Shown here piece after piece: positions 1-10,945 of a DNA stretch of 64,000 nt. A program made the translations under genes and the position numbers. Numbering within the stretch: the stretch's first letter is position 1; each line of letters begins with the position of its first letter. The notes under the pieces were generated by a model that made no database searches, was not told where the DNA came from, and saw only the letters and a list, made by a program, of their open reading frames with translations. Source of the DNA: Sternotherus odoratus (Eukaryota > Chordata > Testudines > Kinosternidae); assembly GCA_032164245.1 (NCBI GenBank), contig JAVMKO010000022.1:11469845-11533844 (forward strand), read 5' to 3'.

Positions 1-248
1 GAGGAATCTGAGGTTTGCTTTTAAATTTCATAGCTGAGCACTTTCTGAAATGGACAATGTGAAATTTCAGATTTCTCCTTTAAGTCATTATCCAACTAGG
101 GAATAAGATTTCCGCTCATTATTCTTATTACAGGGTGAAACCCTGACTGAGACTTGTCTGGCTGCCTGCCTTCAAACAGGAACCAGGGGACCCAAGCGCC
201 TCCCTCCCCTTTCTGAATACCAAGGCTGAGATTTTTCAGAATCACATA

Positions 249-630
249 CAGTAAACCCTCGATTTAACGGACCTCGATTTAACGGACTTCGGATGCAACG
301 GACAAAATTTCTAAGCAAGTCTGATGCATCCGAAATCCATTTGTCGAGGGCTGGCTGCCAGCTCCTGGCTGCCACCTGGGTCCAGGCAGCGGGCAGGCTG
401 GCTGCCGGCTCCCAGTTGCCACCCGGGTCCCAGCAGCCGGACCCGGGCGGGCTGGCTGCTGCCTCCCGCCCGGGTCCTGGCAGCGGGCGGGCTGCGGAGC
501 TGCCACCCCGGCCCTGTGGTGGGCGGGCTGCTGCTCCGACAGCTCATTTTTTTTAAAATTAAATAACGGACTTTCTGATTTAACGGACACCCCCTCGCCC
601 GAATTAGTCCGTTAAATCGAGGTTTTACTG
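249..630. mobile_element. pogo/Tigger-like MITE with GC-rich tandem core
   Basis: Terminal inverted repeats are visible: CAGTAAACCCTCGATTTAAC on the left matches the reverse complement of GTTAAATCGAGGTTTTACTG on the right with a 1-bp gap. The element is flanked by TA on both sides (247-248 and 631-632), as expected for Tc1/mariner-pogo insertion. The 382-bp element has no transposase. Its centre (about 340-540) is a degenerate GC-rich array of GGCTGCC/CCCGGGTC motifs, which explains several long but meaningless open frames on both strands. Confidence 0.85.
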
Positions 631-767
631 TACTGATTTTAGTTGCCTCCCTTTGTGGAGCCCGACTTCAGACACCATAAAGGTGTCTCAAGTCCCAGAC
701 CCCAAATCACTAGCCACTTTTGGAAATTGTGGTCCGAGGTTCTATGTTAATGGAATAATTAAGTCTG

Positions 768-838
768 GGGTAAAACCCTGGCCACGCTGAAGTGAATGGC
801 AGTTTTGCCACTGACTTTAATGGGACCAGAATTTCCCC
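768..838. repeat. Palindromic dispersed sauropsid repeat
   Basis: A diverged near-palindrome reads GTAAAACCCTGGCCAC on one side and TGGGACCAGAATTTCCCC on the other, around CACTGACTTTAATGGG. It matches a widespread old sauropsid repeat that I cannot assign to a named family. Confidence 0.5.
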
Positions 839-967
839 ATGGTGTGTCGTAGGAGCCAGTAACCGAAAGGATTCTTTGCAGCTTCATTCAGACAGAGGGG
901 GCACCAGCCCCAACTTGTAACTTTAGCACATTAATACTGGACTGGAAGGTTCAGGAGGATAAGAGAC

Positions 968-1092
968 GGGCTGGGTGGTGCAGGGAGTTACCGTGCTGCC
1001 GGCCCTTTCACCTCTGCAGACCCAAGTATAAATCTTAGCTCAGGTCACATGTGAGAACAAGCTGGGTGGTCTCTGCCTAGTCCATTCATATT
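968..1092 (+). repeat. tRNA-like SINE relic
   Basis: The start GGCTGGGTGGTGCAGGGAG resembles a Pol III box A region, followed 40 bp later by a box-B-like GACCCAAGTATAAATC. A second relic with the same head lies at 5993-6045 (CTGGGTGGCACAAGGGGTTA). It is probably an old tRNA-derived SINE and not a functional tRNA gene, because the cloverleaf does not close. Confidence 0.45.
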
Positions 1093-1344
1093 GCAAGAGA
1101 GTAGGCCAGCGTTGAAACAGCAGTGCGGGGCAGAGCTGGGTGGGAGCCCTGGTGCCATCACTTCTGTGTGCACAGAATTCACCCACAAAACAGAGTCGAG
1201 GTAGGTGTGATAATATTCTCTCTCCCTAAAATCCTGGGACCAACATGGCTACAACACTGCATCCCCACAAAACAAAGTTACTTCCCACTGGAACAATCAA
1301 AACACTGAACAGCAAAAGCATATTCATTAAAATGTCAGGGCAAC

Positions 1345-1472
1345 AACATATCCCCTTTACACAGAGAGAAACTGAGGCACAGAGGCTGCAAAGCTGCCCG
1401 AAGTCACACTGGAAATCAATGGCAGAGTCGGAAATAGAACCCAGGAGTCCTCTGTTCCAATCACTGGACTAA
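1345..1472 (+). repeat. MIR-type SINE relic
   Basis: It reads as MIR core in order: ACAGAGAGAAACTGAGGCAC, then GTCACACTGG, AATGGCAGAGTCGG and GAACCCAGGAGTCC, ending with a CACTGGACTA-like tail. Old and diverged. Confidence 0.75.
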
Positions 1473-2479
1473 GCAGATAATGTATGAAGAGTTGTTTTGT
1501 AACATCCTGCATTTAGGATAGGCCAAGAACAGATTCCCATGGTGATAAAAAAAGAAAAGAAAGGTTCATTCTATACATTTGAGTTAAATGGAAAGAAATA
1601 GATTGATACATCAGTATGGTTCCCAGTACCTTGCACACATGCCTCTGGATATTAGCATCTTATATGGAGAAAAATGTATTTGCATCCACAATTTGCTTTT
1701 AAAAAACACGCCCTGGAGGCTAATGTTTTGCATGTTGGTCAGTCTTCAGTTCTGCACCTGTGAAGTGACAGGCACGCACAGAAACCAAGGCACAAGGCAA
1801 ATTCAATATTTACTAAGCCACGGATAATAGGAGACCTGCCATCTGCAATCAAAAGCAGCTAGATTAATAAAGCAGCAGTGGCAGTTTGAGTTGAAATGTA
1901 TAACACTGGATTAAGTTTCCTTGTTCTCATTCTGGCACAGAAAGAGACAGAGCGAAGCACTGCCAGCAGGTTGACCAATCATGGGCACGACACAGGCTAG
2001 TAATGAGGAACAACTCATCTAGAGTGGTTTAAAACTTTCCCCACCATGAAGAAACTGTCATTTATCCCCTTTGCCAAATTGTTGTGCATTGGTGCTTTGT
2101 GAAAGTGTGTCTGTATGTGTGCAAGCATGTGTATAGTGAGGGAGCTTCGGAAGTACTTCAGGGCTGGGGCTGCCTGTCTGAAAATTAAACAATAAGTCTG
2201 GGGAGCAGGAGAAATTGGAAAGGGAAGCAAATGCAGAGGTGAGCGCATGCTGGGAGCCCCGGGGTTGTGACTGGTGGGGAAAAATAGACACACAAAAAGA
2301 AAAGAGAAAAAAATCAAACCCTGAGAGCAAATGTAGCGAATGCGTAAAAGGAAGAATTGTGTGAACAATGCTTAAATATGCCACATTTCTATAACCTTGC
2401 TGACTATCTGACATTGAAAGTTGGTGATGGGGAGGATGATTTCTAATCATCTTTCTGTTCTATGGAAGCTCATCATATA

Positions 2480-2584
2480 AGGGACTGATTCTGCAAAGAT
2501 TAACACACTTAATTTTGCACCAGTGAAAGCAATGACACTCCTCATGGGCATGTACCGGTAAGTCCTTACAGGATCATAGCCTTA
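2480..2584. repeat. Palindromic dispersed sauropsid repeat
   Basis: GGGACTGATTCTGCAAAGAT at the left mirrors CCTTACAGGATCATAGCCTTA at the right, around a diverged 'ACTCCTCATGGGCATGT' centre. Same class as 61145-61220. Confidence 0.5.
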
Positions 2585-3096
2585 GCAATACCATGAAATT
2601 GACCCAGACAAGGGCAAATTAAGAACCACTGCTCTGCATATATGACAAATTCACTGTCAGAAGGGAAGAAAATGAGATAATATGTTGTCCGACCTACTTG
2701 GGGGTTTGGGTTTTGCTTGTTTTTTTTTTTGTTTTTTTAAGATCAATTAATGCTAGTTAACATATCCTGCTTGCGAGGTAGCTTTTCTTAATGACCTCAG
2801 ATTAATTTTAGCTCGATTTTTTAATTACCTCTAATTGTCTACACAAAACAAAAACAAGCTGGATTTTTAGGCTGAAAGTAGTCTAACATGAGTGGTCATT
2901 GGGGAACACAGCAATAACGTGCTACTGAAAGCATCTCTCTGAGCCCCTATGTCAAGGAGCCTCCAACCTTTTCATCCTACAGACCACACTCTACTAGAAA
3001 GGCTTTTATGGAGATCTGTCCTTTCTCATTTCCTGTTACCCAGCATCACCTCCTGCTCACCTGTCCCCACTTGTCCTCCCCATTCATGACTGTGTA

Positions 3097-3220
3097 TAAG
3101 GTGACCAGATCTCCCGGTTTTATAGGGACAGTCTCAATTTTGGAGTCTTTTTCTTATATAAGCTCCTGTTACCCCCCACCTCCTGACCCGATTTTTCACA
3201 CTTTCTGTTTGGTCACCCTA
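3097..3220 (+). mobile_element. hAT MITE, TAGGGTGACCAGA family, copy 1
   Basis: A 124-bp element with ends TAAGGTGACCAGAT and TTTGGTCACCCTA. The 8-bp target duplication actgtgta is exact on both sides (3089-3096, 3221-3228), which is diagnostic of hAT superfamily insertion. Internal marks include TATAGGGACAGTC and TTCTTATATAAGCTCCTGT. Copies 2 (28299-28421) and 3 (51152-51276) are in the opposite orientation. Confidence 0.9.
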
Positions 3221-3819
3221 ACTGTGTAGCACCCTTAAGGCAGCTTCAGCAGTTTTTTTATGTAGAAAATTAAAAAATAGGGAAGTATTTTTGAACATCT
3301 TGATGTGGAAATCTGGAGGAAACAGCATCATGTGACCAACCAGCTATCCATTGATCAGTCTAAGAATCACTACCCTACTCATGTTTAACAGAGTTTTAGA
3401 AAATGAAGCACTTTCTGGAAGTTTGTTCATTTGTAACCCAAAAAATTCATCTAACTCAACACCAACAGTATTTGTAGGCTGAGAAGAATCTAAATGTTTT
3501 GTGGGACTGTTTCTGCTAATGTGTGAAAAAGATGGCAAGAGTTCAAGAGGTTAGATGCCCTGACTCCACTTATTCTCATAGTGAATTGTCACCCCACCAC
3601 ATCTTGGCCTTAGATGGGTCAGGATTTATTACCCAACTGGCAGGCTGGATGTGAAGTGGGAAAGGCGTAATGGTATCATAGGAAGCCTAGAAGGCTACTT
3701 CAACAGGCTTTTTAACTACAAGTTATTCCTTGTAGAAGAAGAAGGGGAAAAAAGGGTCTTTAACACCATTAGTAGTTTTTGCTTTGAGCACAAGGGAGAA
3801 TACTACTTTGGATTTGGGG

Positions 3820-3925
3820 TAAGATTTTTTCACAAGCGCTTAAATGACTTAGGAGCTCAATGCCCACTGACTTTCAATGGGACCTCTGCTCCTAAATCAC
3901 ATTTGAAAAGCTCACCATCATTAAT
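3820..3925. repeat. Palindromic dispersed repeat
   Basis: CACAAGCGCTTAAATGACTT, AGGAGCTCAATGCCCACTGA and CTTTCAATGGGACC run into CTAAATCACATTTGAAAAGC. This is the 'cttag...tcaatggg...ctaag' palindrome also seen at 46668-46768 and, more decayed, at 16016-16095. Confidence 0.55.
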
Positions 3926-4021
3926 GCTACGTATTTCTCCTGGAGACTAAAGCGATGAAAATATGGTGGGAGTGGTCCACAAGTGATTCATCCAAAGCGC
4001 TTTAGTATGTCACCTATAGGC

Positions 4022-4149
4022 GTATCCAACGAAGTGGGTATTAACCCACGAAAGCTTATGCTTCAATACTTTAGTTAGTCTTTAAGGTGCCACAGGACTC
4101 TTTGTAACTTCTGCAATTCCCAGACTAACACGGCTACCTCTCTGATTCT
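4022..4149 (+). mobile_element. Hairpin-bearing retroelement unit (single arm)
   Basis: One unit of the same retroelement that makes the fold-backs. It reads (G)TATCCAACGAAGTGGG, then TATTAACCCACGAAAGCTT, then TTAGTCTTTAAGGTGCCACA, and ends GGCTACCTCTCTGATTCT. No inverted partner arm and no clear target duplication were seen. The core has CCAACGA where other copies have CTGACGA. It may be a Penelope-like or SINE-like element; the class is uncertain. Confidence 0.75.
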
Positions 4150-4182
4150 TGACCTGTACGTGTTTTTCATGAATACTGATCT

Positions 4183-4290
4183 CTAGAGCTGGTCAGAAAA
4201 TTTTCCATAAAAACAGTTTTCTGTCAGGAAAATGAAGTTTTGAATTTTTTTGCAAGATCATATTGATTTTGATGAAATTTCCTTTAGGGC
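4183..4290 (+). repeat. Old A/T-rich dispersed repeat (GAGCTGGTCAGAAAATTTT type)
   Basis: Starts AGAGCTGGTCAGAAAATTTT and ends TTTTGATGAAATTTCC. Related text lies at 30930-31075 and, inverted, at 39548-39665. Family name unknown to me. Confidence 0.45.
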
Positions 4291-4499
4291 TTTAGATCAA
4301 AACCTAGAGTTTTCTGGCACAGATTATACTCCGAACCAAGAATTGGCCCATATCTGTCCAGAAAGGCTGTTTGATCCTCAAACGAATCCAGCAATTTGGG
4401 ACCACCCCTCACCTAGCATGAAAGAGAAGCACCTACTCCTCTCTCACAGCCTTTTTGGCAAATTTGTGTGTAACTTTGGGTTTGTAACCAACACCCTAA

Positions 4500-5178
4500 G
4501 GGTATGGTTAGACTGGCGCTTTGCGGCGCAAAAACCCTCCAGTAGCGCAATAATTTTCGTAGCGAACACACTTCAAAGGGAGATTTTGCGAAATAACTCA
4601 CTGTTTAAAGCGCAAGTATTAAACCTCCTTTCTCAGAGTGATAAGCCTTTTTGCGCTAACGTTATAGCGCAAGGGTGGGAATGTGGACACCCATGGGATC
4701 TCTTGCATGCCTGCAAGCCATTGAAGGCCATCAGCAAGCCATTAAAGACAATCAACTTGCCATGTAAGGCAAATGACGTGAGGTGTTGTTTTTATAAAGG
4801 CGGAAGTAGCTTTGCAGTTTCTCTCTAACAACTCACACAGCAAATAACCAGTGAAAATGCTTGCGGACGGAGCTGTGTGTCTGAAATAGACAGCCTGTCA
4901 GTTTTCACTAACGAAAACTGACAGCCAGATCTCGTCTCCCTGTGAACAACTTCCCAGTTCCCCTCACCCTCCCACTTTGCAAAGCACGTTGCACCCAGCT
5001 GAATGCTGGGATACCTGCCCTATCCAGCAACTGCTACTGCGGGCAGAAGCGCGACAAATGTATCCATTATTTTGCGCTACAAGGTTTCAATCTGTACAGT
5101 CTCTAGCGCAATACCTATTGCGCTACATTGGGAAGCGCTACAAATAAACGCGCTATAATCTTCAGTCTAACCATACCC
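4500..5178. mobile_element. Non-autonomous DNA transposon with GCGC subterminal repeats
   Basis: A 16-bp perfect terminal inverted repeat, GGGTATGGTTAGACTG / CAGTCTAACCATACCC, delimits 679 bp. Both subterminal zones are studded with AGCGCAA/TTGCGCT motifs, as in hAT-like MITEs. The middle carries a perfect 12-bp inverted repeat (CTGTCAGTTTTC ... GAAAACTGACAG, near 4895-4924). I found no clear target duplication, so the superfamily is unresolved. A 192-codon open frame at 4250-4828 straddles its left edge and is not credible. Confidence 0.8.
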
Positions 5179-5302
5179 AAAGATGGACAAGCTGCACGAG
5201 ACATAAGTCCCATCGTACCCCAGCATTTACAAGCACAGAAACTGCAGATTTGCAAACTGGATGTTTGGTTCAATTTGAGAGGAGCAGTGAAACTTTAGAT
5301 GA

Positions 5303-5336
5303 ACTAGATTCTGAGTGTGTATACTCAGAATCTAGT
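5303..5336. repeat. Short perfect hairpin
   Basis: ACTAGATTCTGAGT and ACTCAGAATCTAGT form a 14-bp perfect inverted repeat around a 6-base loop (gtgtat). Function unknown. Confidence 0.6.
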
Positions 5337-5537
5337 GGCTAGCAATCTGAATCCAACCAGGCCACTCTCCCTGCTTTATTGGACGGAACACTGCTAAGAT
5401 TATGCCCTGCGAACTAGCTGTTCAGCAAGCAGATAATAGAGTTAAAATTTTAATCATTTTGCTGTCCCCACCCCTTTATGACTCCAGTGGTTTTTTTTTA
5501 ATCAATCTTGTGCATTTTTATTATGTTTTCTCAGTTT

Positions 5538-5745
5538 TCTTCAGGACAGTCTCAGTATTTATAGCCTCTCTGTCCAGAATTGATGTTACTTTCTTGTTTT
5601 TTTCAGTCCTCGCTCCAATTCCAAACCCTTTTAAATCATCTAGGCATCTCTGCCCTCCTCCCCCACTATTCAGTTCAAAGCAAAGAGCTTATCACAGGAT
5701 CTATATGTCTTGGAGTTACAGGATGGAGAGTTATACCACAAATTA
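5538..5745 (+). repeat. Diverged dispersed repeat (pair with 10740-10945)
   Basis: Shared marks in the same order as at 10740-10945: TATTTATAGCCTC, CCTTTTAAATCATCTAGGCATC, then ATCACAGGATC near the end. Probably two old copies of one unassigned repeat in direct orientation. Confidence 0.4.
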
Positions 5746-5992
5746 TTCCCAGAGACTCCTGCCGGTCTGCAGCTCATGACATGGGATATTTGCTAGGCAA
5801 ATATTTCACAGCTAACAGAAGAGACACAGACCGTTTCTTCACATAAAGCCCTGATGGGGCATAGTGCAGTTGCACTATGTTTTATTCCTATTCTGCAAAT
5901 AACCAGCAATTTCCTGATGTAACCTTGCGTGTAAGAGTTCACAATCTCCTTCCCCATTTTTATTGCAACTGATCTGTACGCATTACAATGGT

Positions 5993-6045
5993 AGGGAGGA
6001 GGCTGGGTGGCACAAGGGGTTACCTCACTAGCCCTTTAACCCCAA
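5993..6045 (+). repeat. tRNA-like SINE relic, head only
   Basis: GGCTGGGTGGCACAAGGGGT followed by ACCTCACTAGCCCTTTAACC; same head as 968-1092. Confidence 0.4.
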
Positions 6046-6247
6046 ATTCATACACACACATGCACGTACATATATACACCCCATGAGTGCACTGGTCTAT
6101 CTCTCAGTGCTCAGTGACAGAACTCCAGCTTTGTGCTGTGATTAATGGCAGCTTTGGTAGGTCTACGGTGCCTTCCATCATTAAAGCGCTCTGCAAACTA
6201 CCTACTCCTTGGAGCACCCAGTGGTAAGCTAGTACTTTCCACAGTTT

Positions 6248-6362
6248 GTGGATGGGGAAATTGTGGCAAAGAGGGGGCAAGAATCTGGCCCAATAACACC
6301 CACTGTGAGCCAGTGGCAGAGATGAGAATAAAATCTGGGAGTTCGTGTCTCCTAGTTCCATG
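6248..6362 (+). repeat. MIR-type SINE relic
   Basis: GATGGGGAAATTGTGGCAAA, then GAGCCAGTGGCAGAGATGAG and ATCTGGGAGTTCGTGTCTCC follow MIR order. Diverged. Confidence 0.6.
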
Positions 6363-7065
6363 CCTCGTGTGCTGGGCTATGCTGCCTTTGGCATGCACCT
6401 TGATTAAGGTAACTGAAGGTAAGTGTCTGCACTTCACGCATTGACACAGGCAGAGAGAGAACGAGAGCGCGCGAGCAAGCATGCAAGGAAGATACAAGTC
6501 TGTGGCTGCAAACTATAAAGGAACAAAAATTAAAATAAACCTGGGTACTGATTAGAAAACCACCTACTCCCTAATCTCCTTCCTTTGCCAGCTGCCTATT
6601 GTGGAACAAGAGACCTGACACAAGTCCCCTAGAGCAGATGTTAATTAACTACTACCGGTCAAACCTCCCTGGCATGTGCATACCGTATAACCCATTACAG
6701 CTTCAGAGGAGGTTGAGAGGAAATCTCTGTAGGCACATAAAACAGCTCTCTCCACCCCTTTCATGCAAATAACCTTCAAGAATCAATCTCTCCACCTGCC
6801 TGGCTCTTCCATGGCAGAGTTCACCTGCCTCCCACTGGCTCTGAGGGAGAAGGCCCATCATTTATATGGGCAGGCAGGGGCTCTGTCCGTTCTCTTCTTT
6901 GACTGCCTTGCCCTTCTTGTTGGGACGTGAGGGGAATCTATAGGGGCTGGCATTAATCTTTTCCACCTCCCACCAAGTGACGGGCGGGAGTGCAGCTCTG
7001 CTCATAATATTCTGCATAAGGGTCTCTGAACTACATCAAACTGGTATAAAAATGTCAGATAAGCC

Positions 7066-7190
7066 ATGAGAAATTACTCAGGGGCTATAGCCCATGAAAG
7101 CTTATGATGAAATAAACTGGTTAGTCTCTAAGGTGCTACAAAGTCTTCCTCGTCTTATTTACAGATACAGACTAACACGGCTGCTAATCT
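7066..7190 (+). mobile_element. Older relative of the hairpin-bearing retroelement
   Basis: CAGGGGCTATAGCCCATGAA, AGCTTATGATGAAAT, GTTAGTCTCTAAGGTGCTAC and CAGACTAACACGGCTGCT are the same landmarks as in the fold-back unit, but with different sequence. The hairpin stem here is GGGC/GCCC instead of GTGGG/CCCAC: bases differ but pairing is kept. Confidence 0.65.
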
Positions 7191-7544
7191 TAAACCCGTC
7201 AGGGGCTCTGTTGCTCTCCCTCCCCTCTTTTCAAATGATATATAATGGTAAAATTGGGATACCCATCATGGATTCCCAATCAAGTAAGGATGAAAGGGCA
7301 TGAGGCAGGATTTGGGAACTGTAGAGGCCGGACTCTCATTTACGTGAAGGTCCTTTTACTCCACTTTGGTGATGCAAAGGAGCAGCCACTTACACCGGCT
7401 TTTTTACCACTCTGGAGTGCATCTCCACCTATGGCATTTCCATCCCTCTGGTCACTGAATATCTGAGCCTCACAGTCATTAATGGATTTTATCCTCCCTT
7501 GAGCAGGATTTTTATTTCTATTATGGTGGTGATTAGGAGCTCCA

Positions 7545-7580
7545 GGTCCTTGCCCCAAAGAGCTTCAAATCTAACTAACC
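7545..7580 (-). repeat. L3/CR1-like 3'-end fragment
   Basis: CTTGCCCCAAAGAGCTTCAA is the complement of the TTGTAAGCTCTTTGGGGCAGGG landmark of old LINE 3' ends. Confidence 0.4.
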
Positions 7581-8044
7581 AGCCAACCAAAGATGAGTTT
7601 GTTGCCTCCATGAACATTCCTGCCAGCAAAGTTTACATGGAGCTTGAAGAATGTTTATGGGAGATAAATTTTGGATTTGTAAAGGCAAGTATTCGTCCTA
7701 GCAATCTCATTCTAAAAGTTATACTCCTCCAATCAGGGAAGAGGAACATATCATGTGACATAGCCATCCAATCCAAATATGAACGAGCTACAAATCAAGA
7801 GTTATTCACAGTAATTGTTCAGAAAATTACAATGAACAAATAAACTGGAGAAAAAACACAATCTGTTCACAGACAGGAAGAAGGAGGTGAAGTTAAAAGA
7901 AATTACTTGCTATGCTTCTCTGTTTACAGGTCACGATCCTTCTAACTGCTGCTGTTGCACATTGTACCTGGTGTCTGGCAGACTACCACTAATAAATAAT
8001 AATACCATCACCACCAAATTCTTTTAGAGCACTTTTTCATCAGT

Positions 8045-8193
8045 AGATCTGAAAGTGGTTCACAATCTTTAATACATTTATCTTCACAACACCTCTGTGC
8101 CAGGGCAGTGCTATTATCCCATTTGTGCAGATGCATAACTGAGGCACAAACAGGCTAAGTGACTTGCCAAAGGTGCCATAGGAAGCCTGTGTC
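8045..8193 (+). repeat. MIR-type SINE relic
   Basis: TATTATCCCATTTGTGCAGA, AACTGAGGCACAAACAGG and AAGTGACTTGCCAAAGGT follow MIR order. Confidence 0.75.
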
Positions 8194-8295
8194 ACTAATA
8201 ACAAAGATTCTGCAGTCAGAATTTAGCTGACAGCTACATCAACTGCAGTATTGTGATCAGCCCTTTTTAAAATATCTCATCAAGTCTCATCTAAC

Positions 8296-8395
8296 TAGAT
8301 TGTAAGCTTCTTGGACCGGGAGTTATCTTTTGCTATGTGTTTGTACAGCACCCAGCACACTCAATCAGGGATCGATTTGCTACGGTCATAGAATA
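8296..8395 (+). repeat. L3/CR1-like 3'-end fragment
   Basis: CTAGATTGTAAGCTTCTTGG followed by TTTGTACAGCACCCAGCACA is typical of an old LINE 3' end. A second copy is at 15022-15140. Confidence 0.55.
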
Positions 8396-8399
8396 TTCA

Positions 8400-8850
8400 C
8401 TCTTCATGACTAACAAGAAGCAGAGCATCTGTGGGCCTGATTATCCCGATGCTTACATCAATTTCACACCAGTCAATGTCCATTCATTTCAATAGTCGTT
8501 CATGATTTACACCAGGGGTCGGCAACCTTCCAGAAGTGGTGTGCCGAGTCTTTTTTTATTCACTCTAATTTAAGGTTCCGCGTGCAAGTAATACATTTAA
8601 CGTTTTTAGAAGGACTCTTTTTATAAACCTATAATATAGAACTAAATGATTGTGCCATGTAAAGTAAATAAGATTTTTAAAATGTTTAAGAAGCTTCATT
8701 TAAAATTAAATTAAAATGCAGAGCCCCCCAGACCAGTGGCCAGGACCCAGGCAGTGTGAGTGCCACTGAAAATCAGCTCACCTGCCGCCTTCGGCACCCG
8801 CGCCATAGGTTGCCTACCCTGATTTACACAGATGTAAGTGGGGGGCACGG
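8400..8850. repeat. Old palindromic repeat split by a hAT insertion
   Basis: The left half (8400-8512) reads ATTTCACACCAGTCAATGTC and TCATTTCAATAGTCG to GATTTACAC. The right half (8830-8850) resumes AGATGTAAGTGGGG. The hAT at 8513-8821 and its 8-bp duplication sit exactly between, giving a clear order of events. Confidence 0.6.
8513..8821 (+). mobile_element. hAT non-autonomous transposon
   Basis: Ends CAGGGGTCGGCAACCT and AGGTTGCCTACCCTG are inverted repeats. An exact 8-bp target duplication atttacac lies at 8505-8512 and 8822-8829. The 309-bp element has an A/T-rich centre and no transposase frame. Confidence 0.92.
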
Positions 8851-8947
8851 TCAAAGTTGCTGTCTATAAAAGTGCAGCTATGACTTGAAGGTGTACAGAG
8901 AGCAGACATACTGAGCAAGAAGGGGTTACAACCTTGCAGTCATAAAA

Positions 8948-9060
8948 TTTCTCCTGCCCTGCAGGGTAAATTTAATTGAAAAGCTCTGAGTTTCATTTAT
9001 TCCCTTCGTGACAGGTGAACAATTAAAGCTCCAGGACTGCATTTTTATAAAGCCTCTTTA
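8948..9060 (+). repeat. Unassigned dispersed repeat (pair with 18743-18910)
   Basis: CTCCTGCCCTGCAGGGTAAA, then CTCTGAGTTTC and AGCTCCAGGACTGCATTT recur, diverged, at 18743-18910 as TTCCTGCTCTGCAGGGTGAA, CACTGAGTTCC and GGTTCCAGGACTGTATCT. Confidence 0.45.
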
Positions 9061-9549
9061 CTAACTATAACTATCACTTTAAGGGTGTTTCCAGCAAGCT
9101 GCAGTCAGGTCCTCTCTGAAGAGGAAGAAACCTCAGAGCTTTCCTTACCCATGCAGACACTGCTGGTGTTGGGTTTATGATTGATTCACCATTAGAAAGA
9201 AAAGTCTTTAATTCAGAGGCTCATGGCAGCCCCCAGATATTTATGACTGCTCTGCACTCCCAGTGTCATTAACCCCTCAACTGCTGCTTAATCATTGCAG
9301 ACACATCCAAGGTGGAACATGTCTGCATATGCTGCTGAATGTACAAGTGCATCCTTCTGCCTCGTTGATTTCAGCAGGGGTCAGTGAAGCAGGTGGAAGG
9401 GCCAGCAGCAGAAAGGACCTCAAATTCAGAATTTTATGACATTAAAAAAAAAAAACCTGTTAATTGAATTTAAGTGCCTGTGAAAAATGAGAGGCAGTTT
9501 ATGCTGGGCCCAGAGCTAAAACTGGCATTCCCTCACTACAGATGGGCCA

Positions 9550-9745
9550 AAGTATTTTAGTCTTGATGTGCAACACCTCCTGCTATTCCAGTCCTGAAAC
9601 ACCACATAATTCTGCCAATGCATCTCAACCTTGACCTACAGCACCTACTGTTATTCCATTCTTTGGACACAGCATATCCGCCCACACATCTCAGTCATGA
9701 TCCGCAACCATCGGAGTTACTCCAGTCCTGGCCCCTGACGGAGCT
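9550..9745 (+). repeat. Degenerate minisatellite, about 67-bp period
   Basis: Three decayed units start near 9561, 9628 and 9695. Each has TYTTGAYNTRC...CACCTCCTGCTATTCCAGTCCTG-like text, such as CACCTCCTGCTATTCCAG, CACCTACTGTTATTCCAT and CATCGGAGTTACTCCAG. I associate this unit with turtle genomes, from memory. Confidence 0.55.
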
Positions 9746-10739
9746 CTGCTCATACAGCTTGCCTCCTATCACCATTTAAGTCCTGTGCAGCCTGTTAGTG
9801 AAAATGTTGTTTGGTAGAGTGGCGCAGAACTTTTGTGGGATTGAATTTCTGCTAGACACACATCTCTTCTAACTTAAGAGCTATTTAGAGCAAAAAGTGT
9901 ACAGAGGATGAAGGCTGCACCCCACAGAACACACCCTAATAATAATTTCTGAAGCATACATTTGACAGTACCCTGAAGACAGCCCTCCTTCTTTGTGTGC
10001 CTTTAAACTGGGCTGTGGAGTAGTTGTTGCTGCTCCTTTACTGTTAAAAGATGTGAGAGAAATCAACTAGTCTGCAGTGGAAAAAGCTGGTGACAGAAAT
10101 GAAAGGTGCACACGTGGACTGTAGCTAATTTAGAGTGAACTGCCACCACTGGGAAGTATGGGCATGGGACAAAGAGACAAAAGCCATTGGGAAGGTGGAA
10201 CCACATACACTCCTTGGCACTCCAGGCTCTCGGATTAGACAACTGTTCTTTCCACTTCATTTAAGCATGAACCTGATACCAGCCACCTTTAAATGTGCAA
10301 GATGATGAGTTTTTTGTTGGAAAATATCCCCACTTTGATATTGCTTCTTGATTTTGTCTAATAGCAACCCAATACAAATCCTTTTATTTCACCTCAGTTT
10401 GCACTAGTATAATCAGTGGTATTGGTGAAGACACACAACTCAAACAACAGCTGAACAAGCGGGGGAGTGCGTGTGTTTTGTTAGACTCTACAAAAATGGC
10501 AGGGTTTAAAGAGTTGGTTACAGAGAGAAGCTAAATACCTGTTTAAAAGGGGAAAGAGTAACATGCATCACAGAAACTGAATGACCTTCTCCACCAGATT
10601 AATAAATAATTTCTGGCAGCTCTACTTCAAGGTTAAACTAGCTGTCTGTGTCCCTTTAACTTGGGTAGAAATTTCACTCTGTTTTCCTCTGGGACTCAAG
10701 ACCTTAAAAGACATTTTTATTGTGCATTTTCAGTCCTTT

Positions 10740-10945
10740 TAAAGGCATTTCCCACTATTTACAGCCTCACAGCTTCTGCAATTAATGGGCCTTTCTGCTT
10801 TTCTCAATACTGACCCCTTTTAAATCACTGGGCATCTTTTCTGCACAGGATTCAAGGAAAAAAATACTATTTCGCATATTTTTCTGAACTATCACATCAC
10901 CAGGATATAGGGATGCAGAGTCATAAGGAGAAAGACTGATGGAGA
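10740..10945 (+). repeat. Diverged dispersed repeat (pair with 5538-5745)
   Basis: TATTTACAGCCTC, CCTTTTAAATCACTGGGCATC and ATCACCAGGATATAGGGAT match the 5538-5745 copy in order and orientation. Confidence 0.4.

Noticed and set aside
279..590. Pro/Ala/Gly-rich frames on both strands
   Set aside because: GC-rich core of the pogo-like MITE.
4250..4828. 192-codon open frame on the plus strand
   Set aside because: Straddles the left edge of an inverted-repeat transposon and unrelated intron; no recognisable domain.
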